Source of the DNA: Turneriella sp.
GTDB lineage: Bacteria > Spirochaetota > Leptospiria > Turneriellales > Turneriellaceae
Assembly (NCBI GenBank): GCA_019186965.1
Contig: JABARV010000021.1
Coordinates: 1-64,000, forward strand
Reading direction: 5' to 3'
Length of the DNA: 64,000 nucleotides
In this document: in pieces, positions 17,581 to 25,103 of the stretch
Position numbering within the stretch: position 1 is the stretch's first letter
Layout: every line of letters starts with the position of its first letter
Position numbers and translations under genes: made by a program
The notes under the pieces: generated by a model
Told to the model about the DNA's origin: nothing
The model's database searches: none
Seen by the model: the letters and a program-made list of their open reading frames with translations, nothing else

Positions 17581-18954
17581 ATGGCAAAGCAAACTATGGA
17601 ACCAGGATCTTTTCGCGATCCTGCGGGATACATTTTTTGGAAAAACGGAAAAATTTACCGCTTCGTTGCACATTCGTACAAAGAACACTATAATTATCTT
17701 TTTTCCTCTGGGTTGTACAATTACCTAGTAGATGAAGGATTTCTTATTGAGCACAAAGAAATTCCAGTAAAAAATTTTAGTACACAAAAAAATGCGTACA
17801 AAATTATTTCACCCCAAAAAATTGGAATAATTACATACCCCTACGAATGGTGTTTTAGCCAGCTCAAAGATGCCGCGCTTTTAACTTTAGAAATACAAAA
17901 ACACGCACTTAAGCACGGGATGGTTCTTAAAGACGCAAGCGCGTTTAATGTCCAATTTAACGAAGGGCGTGCAGTTTTTATTGATACCCTTTCCTTTGAA
18001 AAATATACTGAAGGCTCGCCTTGGGTAGCGTATGGACAATTTTGCCGCCATTTTCTTGCACCTCTTTTTTTGGCTGCATACACCGACGCAAGGCTTAGCC
18101 GCCTTCTTGCATTTTATCCCGATGGAATTCCCCTCGACCTTGCAAGTCGCCTTCTTCCTAAACGCACGTATTTTCGTTTTGGCGCTTTGGCACATATCCA
18201 TGCGCATGCATGCAGTAAAGGGGGTGTAAAAACAACTCGAAAGTTTTACGTGCGCCGCGAAGGACTTTTTGCGCTTATTGATAGCTTAAGCAGTCTTGTG
18301 AAAAGTTTGCATTGGAAGGCAGATGGAACTTTGTGGGCAAATTACACAGAAGAAAATAATTATTCTACTGTGGCCATGGAACACAAAAAAGAAGTAGTGG
18401 AAGAACTGCTTTCTCGTGTGAAAAACGCTATAGTGTGGGATATCGGTGCGAATGTGGGTATCTTCAGCCGAATCGTGGCGAAACAAAACAACCACGTTCT
18501 TGCTCTGGATGCAGACCTTGCTGCAGTTGAAAAAAATTATCTTTCGCTCAAAAATAAACCAGAAGCGAAATATATAACTCCACTTTTTGTGGATATAACA
18601 AACCCTGCCTGTGCACTTGGCTGGGCCAATGAAGAGCGAAAAAATTTATGGAGTAGATCAACCCCCGCCGCTATTTTGGCTCTTGCTTTATTACACCACC
18701 TAGCCATTGGTAACAATTTGCCATTCGATAAAATAGCACAATTTTTCCAAAAGCACGCCAAAATTCTAGCTATAGAGTTTATCCCTAAAAATGATTCTCA
18801 AGTACAACGGATGTTGCTCCACCGCAAGGATATTTTTGCGGAATATACAAAAGAAAATTTTGAAAAAAGTTTTAGTAAGTACTTTCGTATCGAGAAAAAT
18901 ATACCAATAAAAGACTCACAAAGAAGTCTGTATTTAATGTTCGCAACGAATTGA
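17581..18954 (+). CDS. class I SAM-dependent methyltransferase (NoeA-like)
   Basis: The 457-aa protein has an N-terminal domain of about 270 residues that includes LKDASAFNVQFNEGRAVFIDTLSFE, as in NoeA-like methyltransferases, and a C-terminal Rossmann domain with SAM motif I DIGANVGIFS from about residue 287 and the acidic end of strand 2 (ALDAD). The late motif AILALALLHHLAI resembles the catalytic loop region of this group. The substrate is unknown. Its ATG directly follows the stop of the AEC gene. Confidence 0.8.
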   Translation: MAKQTMEPGSFRDPAGYIFWKNGKIYRFVAHSYKEHYNYLFSSGLYNYLVDEGFLIEHKEIPVKNFSTQKNAYKIISPQKIGIITYPYEWCFSQLKDAALLTLEIQKHALKHGMVLKDASAFNVQFNEGRAVFIDTLSFEKYTEGSPWVAYGQFCRHFLAPLFLAAYTDARLSRLLAFYPDGIPLDLASRLLPKRTYFRFGALAHIHAHACSKGGVKTTRKFYVRREGLFALIDSLSSLVKSLHWKADGTLWANYTEENNYSTVAMEHKKEVVEELLSRVKNAIVWDIGANVGIFSRIVAKQNNHVLALDADLAAVEKNYLSLKNKPEAKYITPLFVDITNPACALGWANEERKNLWSRSTPAAILALALLHHLAIGNNLPFDKIAQFFQKHAKILAIEFIPKNDSQVQRMLLHRKDIFAEYTKENFEKSFSKYFRIEKNIPIKDSQRSLYLMFATN

Positions 18955-19001
18955 CATGGCGTCTTTAAACCTAATTTTGAAGAAAGTTTTAAGGAAAAGC
19001 A

Positions 19002-20009
19002 TTGAAAACGAAACCTTTTACACCAAAATTGCATATTGAGGGAGGATTTAAGCCGCAAATTGAAAGTTTGCCAAAACCTGGCGGCTCAAGGCATTACGGC
19101 CTTTACGAAGGTTTAATCGCGGATACAACTACCCGCGCATGGGATTTTTCGACACGTTTAACCACACGCCGCCGTTTAGAGCGTAAGGCGTGGATTTATT
19201 TGGGTTTTTTTAGCCGCGATTTTTACATGGGTATTGCAATTGTAGATGCAGGCTATATAGCACAAGCTTTTAGCTACGTTTATATTCCTGCTGAAAAATT
19301 TTTTGTTGAAGATAAAACGATGCTTCCCATGGGTTTTGCAAGTAACTTCGACGCTACATTAGCGGATAGTTGGCGGTTGGGTCGTTACGAAATTCTTCCC
19401 GATAACGAACGCATCATTGTGAATTTTCGCGGTGCATACGATTTAAGCGCGGTTTTTTACAGAAAACACAACGGTTTAAGTACCATTGCGCCTGCTGATA
19501 AACGGCCTTTCCATTTTACATATAAAGAAATGGAACTTCCATGCGAGGGTGAGTTTCTTTGTGGAGATCGCCGCCAAAAATTTGCAGGCGCCTTTGGTGT
19601 TCTCGACTATAGCAAAGGATATCCTGCGCGTAAAACACACTGGAACTGGCTTTCGATGGTTGGCAAAACCGAGACGGGCAAATCGCTTGCGGTAAACCTC
19701 GTCGATAATTTTAACGAAGGAATCGAGAACGCGCTTTGGCTCGATGGGCATCCACAAAGCTTAAGTAGCGCACACTTCCATTTTTTAAGACCGGCGGATA
19801 AATCGGTGTGGCGTATTTTAACCCGTGACAATGTTTTTGAAACCCGCTTTCGCCCTTTTGGTGCCCGTGGAGAAAATTTAAATTTAGGATTGTTGCGCAG
19901 TAACTTTGTACAACCGTATGGGATTTTTGATGGCCAAATAAAAATTGCAGATGTATACGAAAAATTTACCGGCTACGGCGTGACAGAAGACCACTTAGCC
20001 TGGTGGTAA
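19002..20009 (+). CDS. DUF2804 family protein
   Basis: The 335-aa protein matches the DUF2804 layout: an N-terminal GLYEGLI segment, the RRLERKAWIYLGFFSRDFYMGIAIVDAGY block near residues 58-88, the HWNWLSM motif near 224 and the C-terminal YGVTEDHLAWW. The function is unknown; the protein is probably soluble and beta-rich. The start is TTG, supported by AAGGAAAAG upstream and by the N-terminus. Confidence 0.85.
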   Translation: MKTKPFTPKLHIEGGFKPQIESLPKPGGSRHYGLYEGLIADTTTRAWDFSTRLTTRRRLERKAWIYLGFFSRDFYMGIAIVDAGYIAQAFSYVYIPAEKFFVEDKTMLPMGFASNFDATLADSWRLGRYEILPDNERIIVNFRGAYDLSAVFYRKHNGLSTIAPADKRPFHFTYKEMELPCEGEFLCGDRRQKFAGAFGVLDYSKGYPARKTHWNWLSMVGKTETGKSLAVNLVDNFNEGIENALWLDGHPQSLSSAHFHFLRPADKSVWRILTRDNVFETRFRPFGARGENLNLGLLRSNFVQPYGIFDGQIKIADVYEKFTGYGVTEDHLAWW

Positions 20010-20034
20010 AAAAAGAACTTAAGGAAATTAGACA

Positions 20035-20571
20035 ATGCAAATCCATGCAACAACCATTTTGTGCGTACAAAAAGACGGAGTAACAGCGATGGCGGGCGAT
20101 GGGCAAGTGAGCGCCGGCCAAACAATCCTCAAGGGAAACGCGGTTAAAGTACGCAAACTTTTTTCTGGAAAAATTCTCGCGGGGTTTGCCGGCGCAACTG
20201 CCGACGCGTTTACGCTTTTAGAAAAACTTGAAGAAAAATTACAAGCGTTTGGTGGTAATTTAACGCGTGCTTCAGTTGAGCTCGCGAAAGACTGGCGTAC
20301 CGACAAAATGTTGCGCCGTTTAGAAGCAATGCTTATCGCCGCTGACAATGAAAAAATATTTTTGCTTACGGGTAATGGAGACGTTATCGAACCCGAAGAA
20401 GGTGTCGTCGCAATCGGTTCCGGTGGTAACTACGCTCTCGCGTCTGCGCGTGCGCTTTTGCGGCACACCACGATGGATGTACAAAGTGTTTGCCGCGAAT
20501 CCCTTAAAGTTGCTGCCGAAATTTGTGTTTATACAAACAACTCGATAACGTTAGAAGTACTTAAAGCATAA
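20035..20571 (+). CDS. hslV: ATP-dependent protease HslVU proteolytic subunit
   Basis: HslV is the double-hexameric peptidase of the HslVU protease. The 178-aa protein has a five-residue leader MQIHA before the TT pair, so Thr6 should become the N-terminal nucleophile after processing. Conserved parts are [43 protein letters not shown] and [19 protein letters not shown]. hslU is not adjacent, unlike the common hslVU arrangement, so the ATPase must be encoded elsewhere. Confidence 0.95.
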   Translation: MQIHATTILCVQKDGVTAMAGDGQVSAGQTILKGNAVKVRKLFSGKILAGFAGATADAFTLLEKLEEKLQAFGGNLTRASVELAKDWRTDKMLRRLEAMLIAADNEKIFLLTGNGDVIEPEEGVVAIGSGGNYALASARALLRHTTMDVQSVCRESLKVAAEICVYTNNSITLEVLKA

Positions 20572-20576
20572 CGGGG

Positions 20577-20631
20577 GTTGTTCAAAAAGTTTTAAACCAC
20601 GCTGGATAGCAAGGGTGTTTTTGAACGCAAC
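20577..20631. terminator. candidate two-way hairpin terminator between hslV and a lipoprotein gene
   Basis: TTCAAAAA (20581-20588) pairs with TTTTTGAA (20618-20625), with GTT/AAC pairs outside. It lies in the 69-bp space between two converging genes. The stem is AT-rich, so termination strength is uncertain. Confidence 0.4.
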
Positions 20632-20640
20632 TAACAGTTT

Positions 20641-21180
20641 TTATTCGTCGTCGTTAAGTGGAAGTTTTTTACTGGGCATATTTTCGCTGGATAAATGTAC
20701 GCGCCAACCGTTTTCTGTTTTAATAAAAGAAAGCTTTTCGTCGTCCGCAAAATAAAGCGTCGCTTTATTCCCTTTTTCGACACGGCGTAATACCTGGGCT
20801 GGTGGAAGCACTTCTTTGGGAAGCAGCGTTGTTTCGCTTCCTGAAGCGTTTTCGGTGTGCATCATGTAGCCGATGAAATCTTCGATGGTGAGTTCTTTAA
20901 GTTTTGCCACAGGAAGCCCCATGTCTTTTGCCAAAGCTTCGAATGCTTGCGCTGCCTGTGGGTTTTCGGGCATGGATTGGAACATCATACGCATTGAGTC
21001 TACTTTTTCTTCAAAGTCTTGCAGCGTATCTTTAGAAAGAACCGCAACAAACGCCTTGGCGTCGCGCTTTTGGTACGCCTCTTGCAGGGCATGAAGCGCA
21101 GCCTCGGGAGTTTCGAGCTTCTTTTTGCTACAATAAACTAAAGCAAAAATTAGACTTAGAACAATAGTTATTCGCACCAT
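20641..21180 (-). CDS. putative lipoprotein, unknown function
   Basis: The 179-aa product has a short signal peptide ending in FALVYC, giving a lipobox Cys near residue 17, followed by a Lys-rich linker. The mature part is mostly helical with a C-terminal sheet (ATLYFADDEKLSFIKTENGWRVHLS) that resembles the NTF2-like/DUF4878 lipoprotein fold, where proteins begin with a TPEAALHALQEAYQKRDAKAF-like helix. It converges on hslV. Confidence 0.75.
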   Translation of the reverse strand: MVRITIVLSLIFALVYCSKKKLETPEAALHALQEAYQKRDAKAFVAVLSKDTLQDFEEKVDSMRMMFQSMPENPQAAQAFEALAKDMGLPVAKLKELTIEDFIGYMMHTENASGSETTLLPKEVLPPAQVLRRVEKGNKATLYFADDEKLSFIKTENGWRVHLSSENMPSKKLPLNDDE

Positions 21181-21272
21181 TCTACATGCTGTGCGCCTGA
21201 GTCAGTTTGGCAACCATTTAGGCTTGGAATTTTAGGTTTACATGGAGTGGAAGATTTAAGGAATTAAACACT

Positions 21273-21875
21273 GTGTACAAACGTATATTTAGAGGCCTTG
21301 TTGTTCTTTGTCTTTTAGGAGTACTGCCTCCACTTAACGCCGCCGCTAAAAATAATGAAAAAACAGATAATGCAGTTTCTGTGGCAGTACCTGCAGCAAG
21401 CCCCGTTACTCTTAAAGGCTCGCCAAGCCTCGACGCAACCGCGTGGAGTTTCCATACAGGAACTTACGCAGGGTATGGTGTCCTTGGTGGTGCTTTGCAG
21501 ATTGGTGTTGCTCCTTGGTTACGCCTATCAGGAGGCATCACGGGTTCTTTAGAAGGTGACCAACCCAAAAATGCATTCAACGTAGATAACTATGCCTTTG
21601 CTTGGCAGTTTACAGGTGCACTCATGTTTATGTCTACAAAGATATACAAAGATATTGCTCGGCCGTATTCAGTCTTAGAACTTACATACTACTACGATGG
21701 CCTAACAAAAGCAGGCGGAGTCAACGGTTCTTTTCGCGGTGGAATCGATTTTTATATGACTGACGACTACAGCGTATTTGTCGAGGCTGGTGTTATTGCG
21801 CCTTTCATGCGCGAAACAAATGCTCCTAAAGCAACTGGTGGAACAGTAAGCTTGGGGCTACGTTTTTACTTTTAA
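21273..21875 (+). CDS. putative outer-membrane beta-barrel protein
   Basis: The 200-aa product starts with GTG after AAGGA and has a signal peptide cleaved near AAAK (residue 27). Alternating aromatic/glycine strands follow (TGTYAGYGVLGGALQIGVAPWLRLSGGITGS…) and the chain ends VSLGLRFYF, a C-terminal aromatic typical of outer-membrane barrels. I expect about eight strands. Function unknown; tgt follows after 22 bp. Confidence 0.75.
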   Translation: MYKRIFRGLVVLCLLGVLPPLNAAAKNNEKTDNAVSVAVPAASPVTLKGSPSLDATAWSFHTGTYAGYGVLGGALQIGVAPWLRLSGGITGSLEGDQPKNAFNVDNYAFAWQFTGALMFMSTKIYKDIARPYSVLELTYYYDGLTKAGGVNGSFRGGIDFYMTDDYSVFVEAGVIAPFMRETNAPKATGGTVSLGLRFYF

Positions 21876-21897
21876 GTATAAAAGCGCCAGCGCTTCC

Positions 21898-22998
21898 ATG
21901 CAATTTACTCTTGAAAAAGTTGACGGCGCTGCACGTGCAGGAACTTTACAACTAAATACGGCAGAAGTAAAAACTCCTGTATTTATGCCTGTGGGTACAC
22001 AGGCGACTGTAAAAGCGATTACGCAAGAAGATCTTTCAGGCATTGGTTATCGTTTAATTTTAGGAAATACCTACCACCTTTACTTGCGTCCAGGAAGTGG
22101 AACTATTGCAACCTTTGGTGGCCTCCAAAAATTTATGGCATGGCCCCACGCAACGCTTACCGATTCGGGAGGTTATCAGGCATTCTCTCTTAGCCAAAAT
22201 GTGAAGCTTGTCGACGATGGAGTAATTTTTCGCTCGCATTTGGATGGCAGCAAACACCATTTTACTCCCGAAAAAGTTATCGAAATTGAACGGCAAATTG
22301 GTGCAGACATTATTATGCCCATTGACGACTGTGCACCGTACCCTGCTGATGGTGCGCGGCTTAAAGCAAGTATCGAGAGAACGTATCGCTGGCTTGTCGA
22401 TTGTAAAAAGGCGTGGCTTTTAAATCCACAGCACCAAAACCTTTTTGGTATCGCGCAAGGGGGGGTTAATTTAGCGCTACGCAAAGAAAGCGCAAAAATG
22501 GTTGCCGGTTTAGATTTGCCGGGCTACGCAATTGGTGGGCTTTCTGTGGGTGAGCCTCTTGAATATTTTTCTCCCGCGCTCGAGGCTGCCATTCAAAATT
22601 TGCCGCACGAGAAACCTCGGTACGTTATGGGAGTTGGCTCTATTCCTGAGATTCTTTATGGAGTTGAACGTGGAGTCGATATGTTTGATTGTGTGCTCCC
22701 AACACGCAATGCGCGTAATGGGCAGGTTTTTTCCTCGCAGGGGAAAATTAATTTACGCAACGAAAAACATGCACACTTAAATGACCCTATCGATCCCCAT
22801 TGTAACTGCAAAGTGTGCAAAAAATACTCGTTAGGGTACATCCGCCATTTGCACAAACAAAAAGAAATTTTAGGATTAATGCTGAGCACATACCACAATT
22901 TACATTTCATGTTTCATTTTATGCAAAATTTGCGAGACGCTATTTGCCGTAGCGAATTTTTAACATTTAAGATGCACTGGCTTTCGCTTTTTAAATAA
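21898..22998 (+). CDS. tgt: queuine/preQ1 tRNA-guanine transglycosylase
   Basis: It exchanges the wobble guanine of tRNA-Asp, -Asn, -His and -Tyr for a queuine precursor. The 366-aa protein has VFMPVGTQATVKAI, the DSGGYQAFSL block with Asp89, FGIAQGGVNLALR, DCVLPTRNARNGQVF with the second catalytic Asp, and the zinc site CNCKVCKKYSLGYIRHLHK. The tRNA-Asn gene at 59684 is one possible substrate. It follows the barrel gene closely. Confidence 0.96.
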   Translation: MQFTLEKVDGAARAGTLQLNTAEVKTPVFMPVGTQATVKAITQEDLSGIGYRLILGNTYHLYLRPGSGTIATFGGLQKFMAWPHATLTDSGGYQAFSLSQNVKLVDDGVIFRSHLDGSKHHFTPEKVIEIERQIGADIIMPIDDCAPYPADGARLKASIERTYRWLVDCKKAWLLNPQHQNLFGIAQGGVNLALRKESAKMVAGLDLPGYAIGGLSVGEPLEYFSPALEAAIQNLPHEKPRYVMGVGSIPEILYGVERGVDMFDCVLPTRNARNGQVFSSQGKINLRNEKHAHLNDPIDPHCNCKVCKKYSLGYIRHLHKQKEILGLMLSTYHNLHFMFHFMQNLRDAICRSEFLTFKMHWLSLFK

Positions 22999-23046
22999 AA
23001 GCAGAAAAACACTTTCCATAATATACACGCTCGGCAAGGTTGATTT

Positions 23047-23376
23047 ATGCAACCTATTATCTCGCAACTTTGGGATAACCTAATGTTGTTTTTGGTTATT
23101 GGAGTTTTTATAGAACTTGCGGTCTCTGCTATTTTTTCTATAAAAATTCTTGAGAATCTTTTGAATACAACGCTTTTACGCTCTGTCAAAAACGCTCTCG
23201 TGCTTCTTGCCGCGTTTGGCGTTTGCGCAAAAGTCGACTATTTACGCTTTTTATACGGTACGAAATTGGCAATGCCAGAGGCAATCCACTATGTGCTTTC
23301 AAGCCTTATTCTTGCGCGATTGGCAAATTTATTCCACGACTTTGTAAAATACATAAAAAGCCGAAGCATGGCATAA
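23047..23376 (+). CDS. small membrane protein, unknown function
   Basis: The 109-aa product has about three hydrophobic helices (residues 13-33, 50-66 and 80-97) and a basic C-terminus (KYIKSRSMA). It lies between tgt and pheS on the same strand. I recognise no family. Confidence 0.6.
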   Translation: MQPIISQLWDNLMLFLVIGVFIELAVSAIFSIKILENLLNTTLLRSVKNALVLLAAFGVCAKVDYLRFLYGTKLAMPEAIHYVLSSLILARLANLFHDFVKYIKSRSMA

Positions 23377-23446
23377 CAAAAGAGGTCCTGGAGCCTGGGC
23401 GCTAAGGTTTGACGCTGTGTCTTAATCTTCATTTATTCCTTTATAT

Positions 23447-24610
23447 ATGCCCAATTTAGTCGCCGAAATTGCTGATCTTGAAAAAAAAGCGGCGGAGCGT
23501 ATTAAAAGCGCAACAAGTACCGACGCGCTTCAACAAGTAACTCAAGAATTTATTGGAAAAAAAGGCGCTCTCACCGCAATTATGAAACAGCTCGGTGCGC
23601 TTTCTCCCGAAGAGCGCGGCGAAGTGGGTAAAGCGGCAAATGCATTTAAACTAAAACTGGAGGAGTTACTCGCAGCAAAGGAAAAAAATCTCGCGGACGC
23701 GGCATACGCGAGCCTTGCCGAAAAAGAATTTGTCGATTTATCGATAACTCCACCGGAGTTTGCAACACTTACAGCAGCGTGTTCGCATGCAGGGCATGTG
23801 CATCCTATTTCACAAACACAAAAAAAACTCGAACAAATTTTCACTTCAATGGGTTTTTCGATTGTCGACGGCCCACAATTGGAAGACGATCGCCATAATT
23901 TTGGCGCTCTCAATTTTACCGACGACCATCCTGCACGCGATATGCAAGATACATTTTACACGCAGGCCCAGGCGGGTGCCACCCACCTCTTGCGCACGCA
24001 CACTTCTTCGGTACAAATTCGTGCACTCGAAAAATTGAAACCACCGCTTCGTATTATTGCACCAGGCCGTGTGTTTCGCTACGAAGAAGTCGACGCGTCG
24101 CACGAACATACATTTTACCAAATGGAAGGAATGATTATCGACAGGCAAATTTCGGTTGGTAATTTATTGCACCTCATGCAAACCCTTTTGACCGAGGTTT
24201 TTGGGCGCGAGGTAGATGTGCGTTTGCGTCCGGGATATTTTCCCTTTGTGGAGCCCGGGTTTGAGCTCGATATGAAATGCCTGGTTTGTAATGGGCGCGG
24301 TTTAGATGCCGCTCAAAGCCCTACGCCATCCATGACTTTTGGCTCGCAGAAGGACGGCATCCATGCCGCAGCAAGCCCTGCGCCATCCATGGCTTTGGGA
24401 TGTTCTGTGTGCAAACATTCCGGTTGGGTGGAGGTACTACCCTGTGGTTTGGTGCATCCCAATGTCTTGCGCAATGTTGGCCTTGACCCCTTAGAATGGC
24501 AAGGCGCAGCGTTTGGGCTCGGCCTTAACCGCCTCGTAATGATGCAACACGGCATCGAAGACATCCGCCATTTTATGTTGGGCAAGTTGACTTTCTTGCG
24601 CCAATTTTAA
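23447..24610 (+). CDS. pheS: phenylalanyl-tRNA synthetase alpha subunit with an in-frame repeat insertion
   Basis: PheS is the catalytic subunit that charges tRNA-Phe. The 387-aa protein has the N-terminal coiled coil, then HPISQTQKKLEQIFTSMGF, LLRTHTSSVQIRALE, PGRVFRYEEVDASHEHTFYQMEG (motif 2) and AFGLGLNRLVMMQHGIEDIRHF (motif 3). Most PheS proteins are about 330-350 residues. The extra length is between two Cys pairs (C278/C281 and C319/C322), which normally sit side by side. About 33 residues there come from a 57-nt-period imperfect repeat. pheT is not adjacent. Confidence 0.95.
   Translation: MPNLVAEIADLEKKAAERIKSATSTDALQQVTQEFIGKKGALTAIMKQLGALSPEERGEVGKAANAFKLKLEELLAAKEKNLADAAYASLAEKEFVDLSITPPEFATLTAACSHAGHVHPISQTQKKLEQIFTSMGFSIVDGPQLEDDRHNFGALNFTDDHPARDMQDTFYTQAQAGATHLLRTHTSSVQIRALEKLKPPLRIIAPGRVFRYEEVDASHEHTFYQMEGMIIDRQISVGNLLHLMQTLLTEVFGREVDVRLRPGYFPFVEPGFELDMKCLVCNGRGLDAAQSPTPSMTFGSQKDGIHAAASPAPSMALGCSVCKHSGWVEVLPCGLVHPNVLRNVGLDPLEWQGAAFGLGLNRLVMMQHGIEDIRHFMLGKLTFLRQF
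24305..24399 (+). repeat. imperfect tandem repeat inserted in pheS
   Basis: Two 38-nt copies (24305-24342 and 24362-24399), 31 of 38 positions identical, are offset by 57 nt, so the frame is kept. Between them CGGCAT and ATGCCG (24355-24360, 24363-24368) form a small perfect inverted repeat. The encoded peptides share the pattern A-x-S-P-x-P-S-M. Confidence 0.85.
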
Positions 24611-24635
24611 AATTAACATTACTTAAAATAACGTA

Positions 24636-25051
24636 TAGGCAATCATAAGCCGGATTCTGTAAAGGCGATTTTTTGCAAAACCACCCCTGCAACCATTTAT
24701 CTTGTCGCCGCGTTATACCGCGCCGCTCTTTGCTTTCTACCACTTGCGTGTTTCGGCGGGAACGCGCCAAGCAATGCTCTAAAGAGATACGCAAAATCTT
24801 GAAATTGCACCCGGGGGAGTTTACCCTGCCTCGCGCCTCTCGGACGAGCGGTGCGCTCTTACCGCACCTTTTCACCTTTTCCCTGCTAGGGTAGTTTATT
24901 TTCTGTGGCACTGTTCGTTGCCGTATGCTTTTATGACCGGGTAGCGGGCATAAAAGTAATACAACACCCAGATTTCTCTGGCCCCGTGTTCCGTGGTGTC
25001 CGGACTTTCCTCGCTCCTTTTTAAAAAAGGCTGCGCGGTTGCTCATGCCTA
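24636..25051 (-). ncRNA. rnpB: RNase P RNA
   Basis: This catalytic RNA trims the 5' leader of pre-tRNAs. On the minus strand the 5' domain contains GAGGAAAGTCCGGAC, the middle has GGTAAACTCC and GGTGCGGTAAGAGCGCACC, and the 3' end has ACAGAATCCGGCTTAT, the conserved elements of bacterial type A RNase P RNA. The ends pair as TAGGCA/TGCCTA (helix P1), giving about 416 nt, a normal size. It lies just after mutS on the same strand and converges with pheS. Confidence 0.95.
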
Positions 25052-25058
25052 AGGAAAA

Positions 25059-25064
25059 TTTATA
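25059..25064 (-). promoter_or_regulatory. candidate -10 box for rnpB
   Basis: TATAAA on the minus strand lies 7 nt before the predicted rnpB 5' end at 25051, the spacing expected for a -10 box. The -35 region is weak, so this is tentative. Confidence 0.4.
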
Positions 25065-25103
25065 AAAGCAAGACACGCCGTCACTTATGATTGTTAGATG
25101 GCG

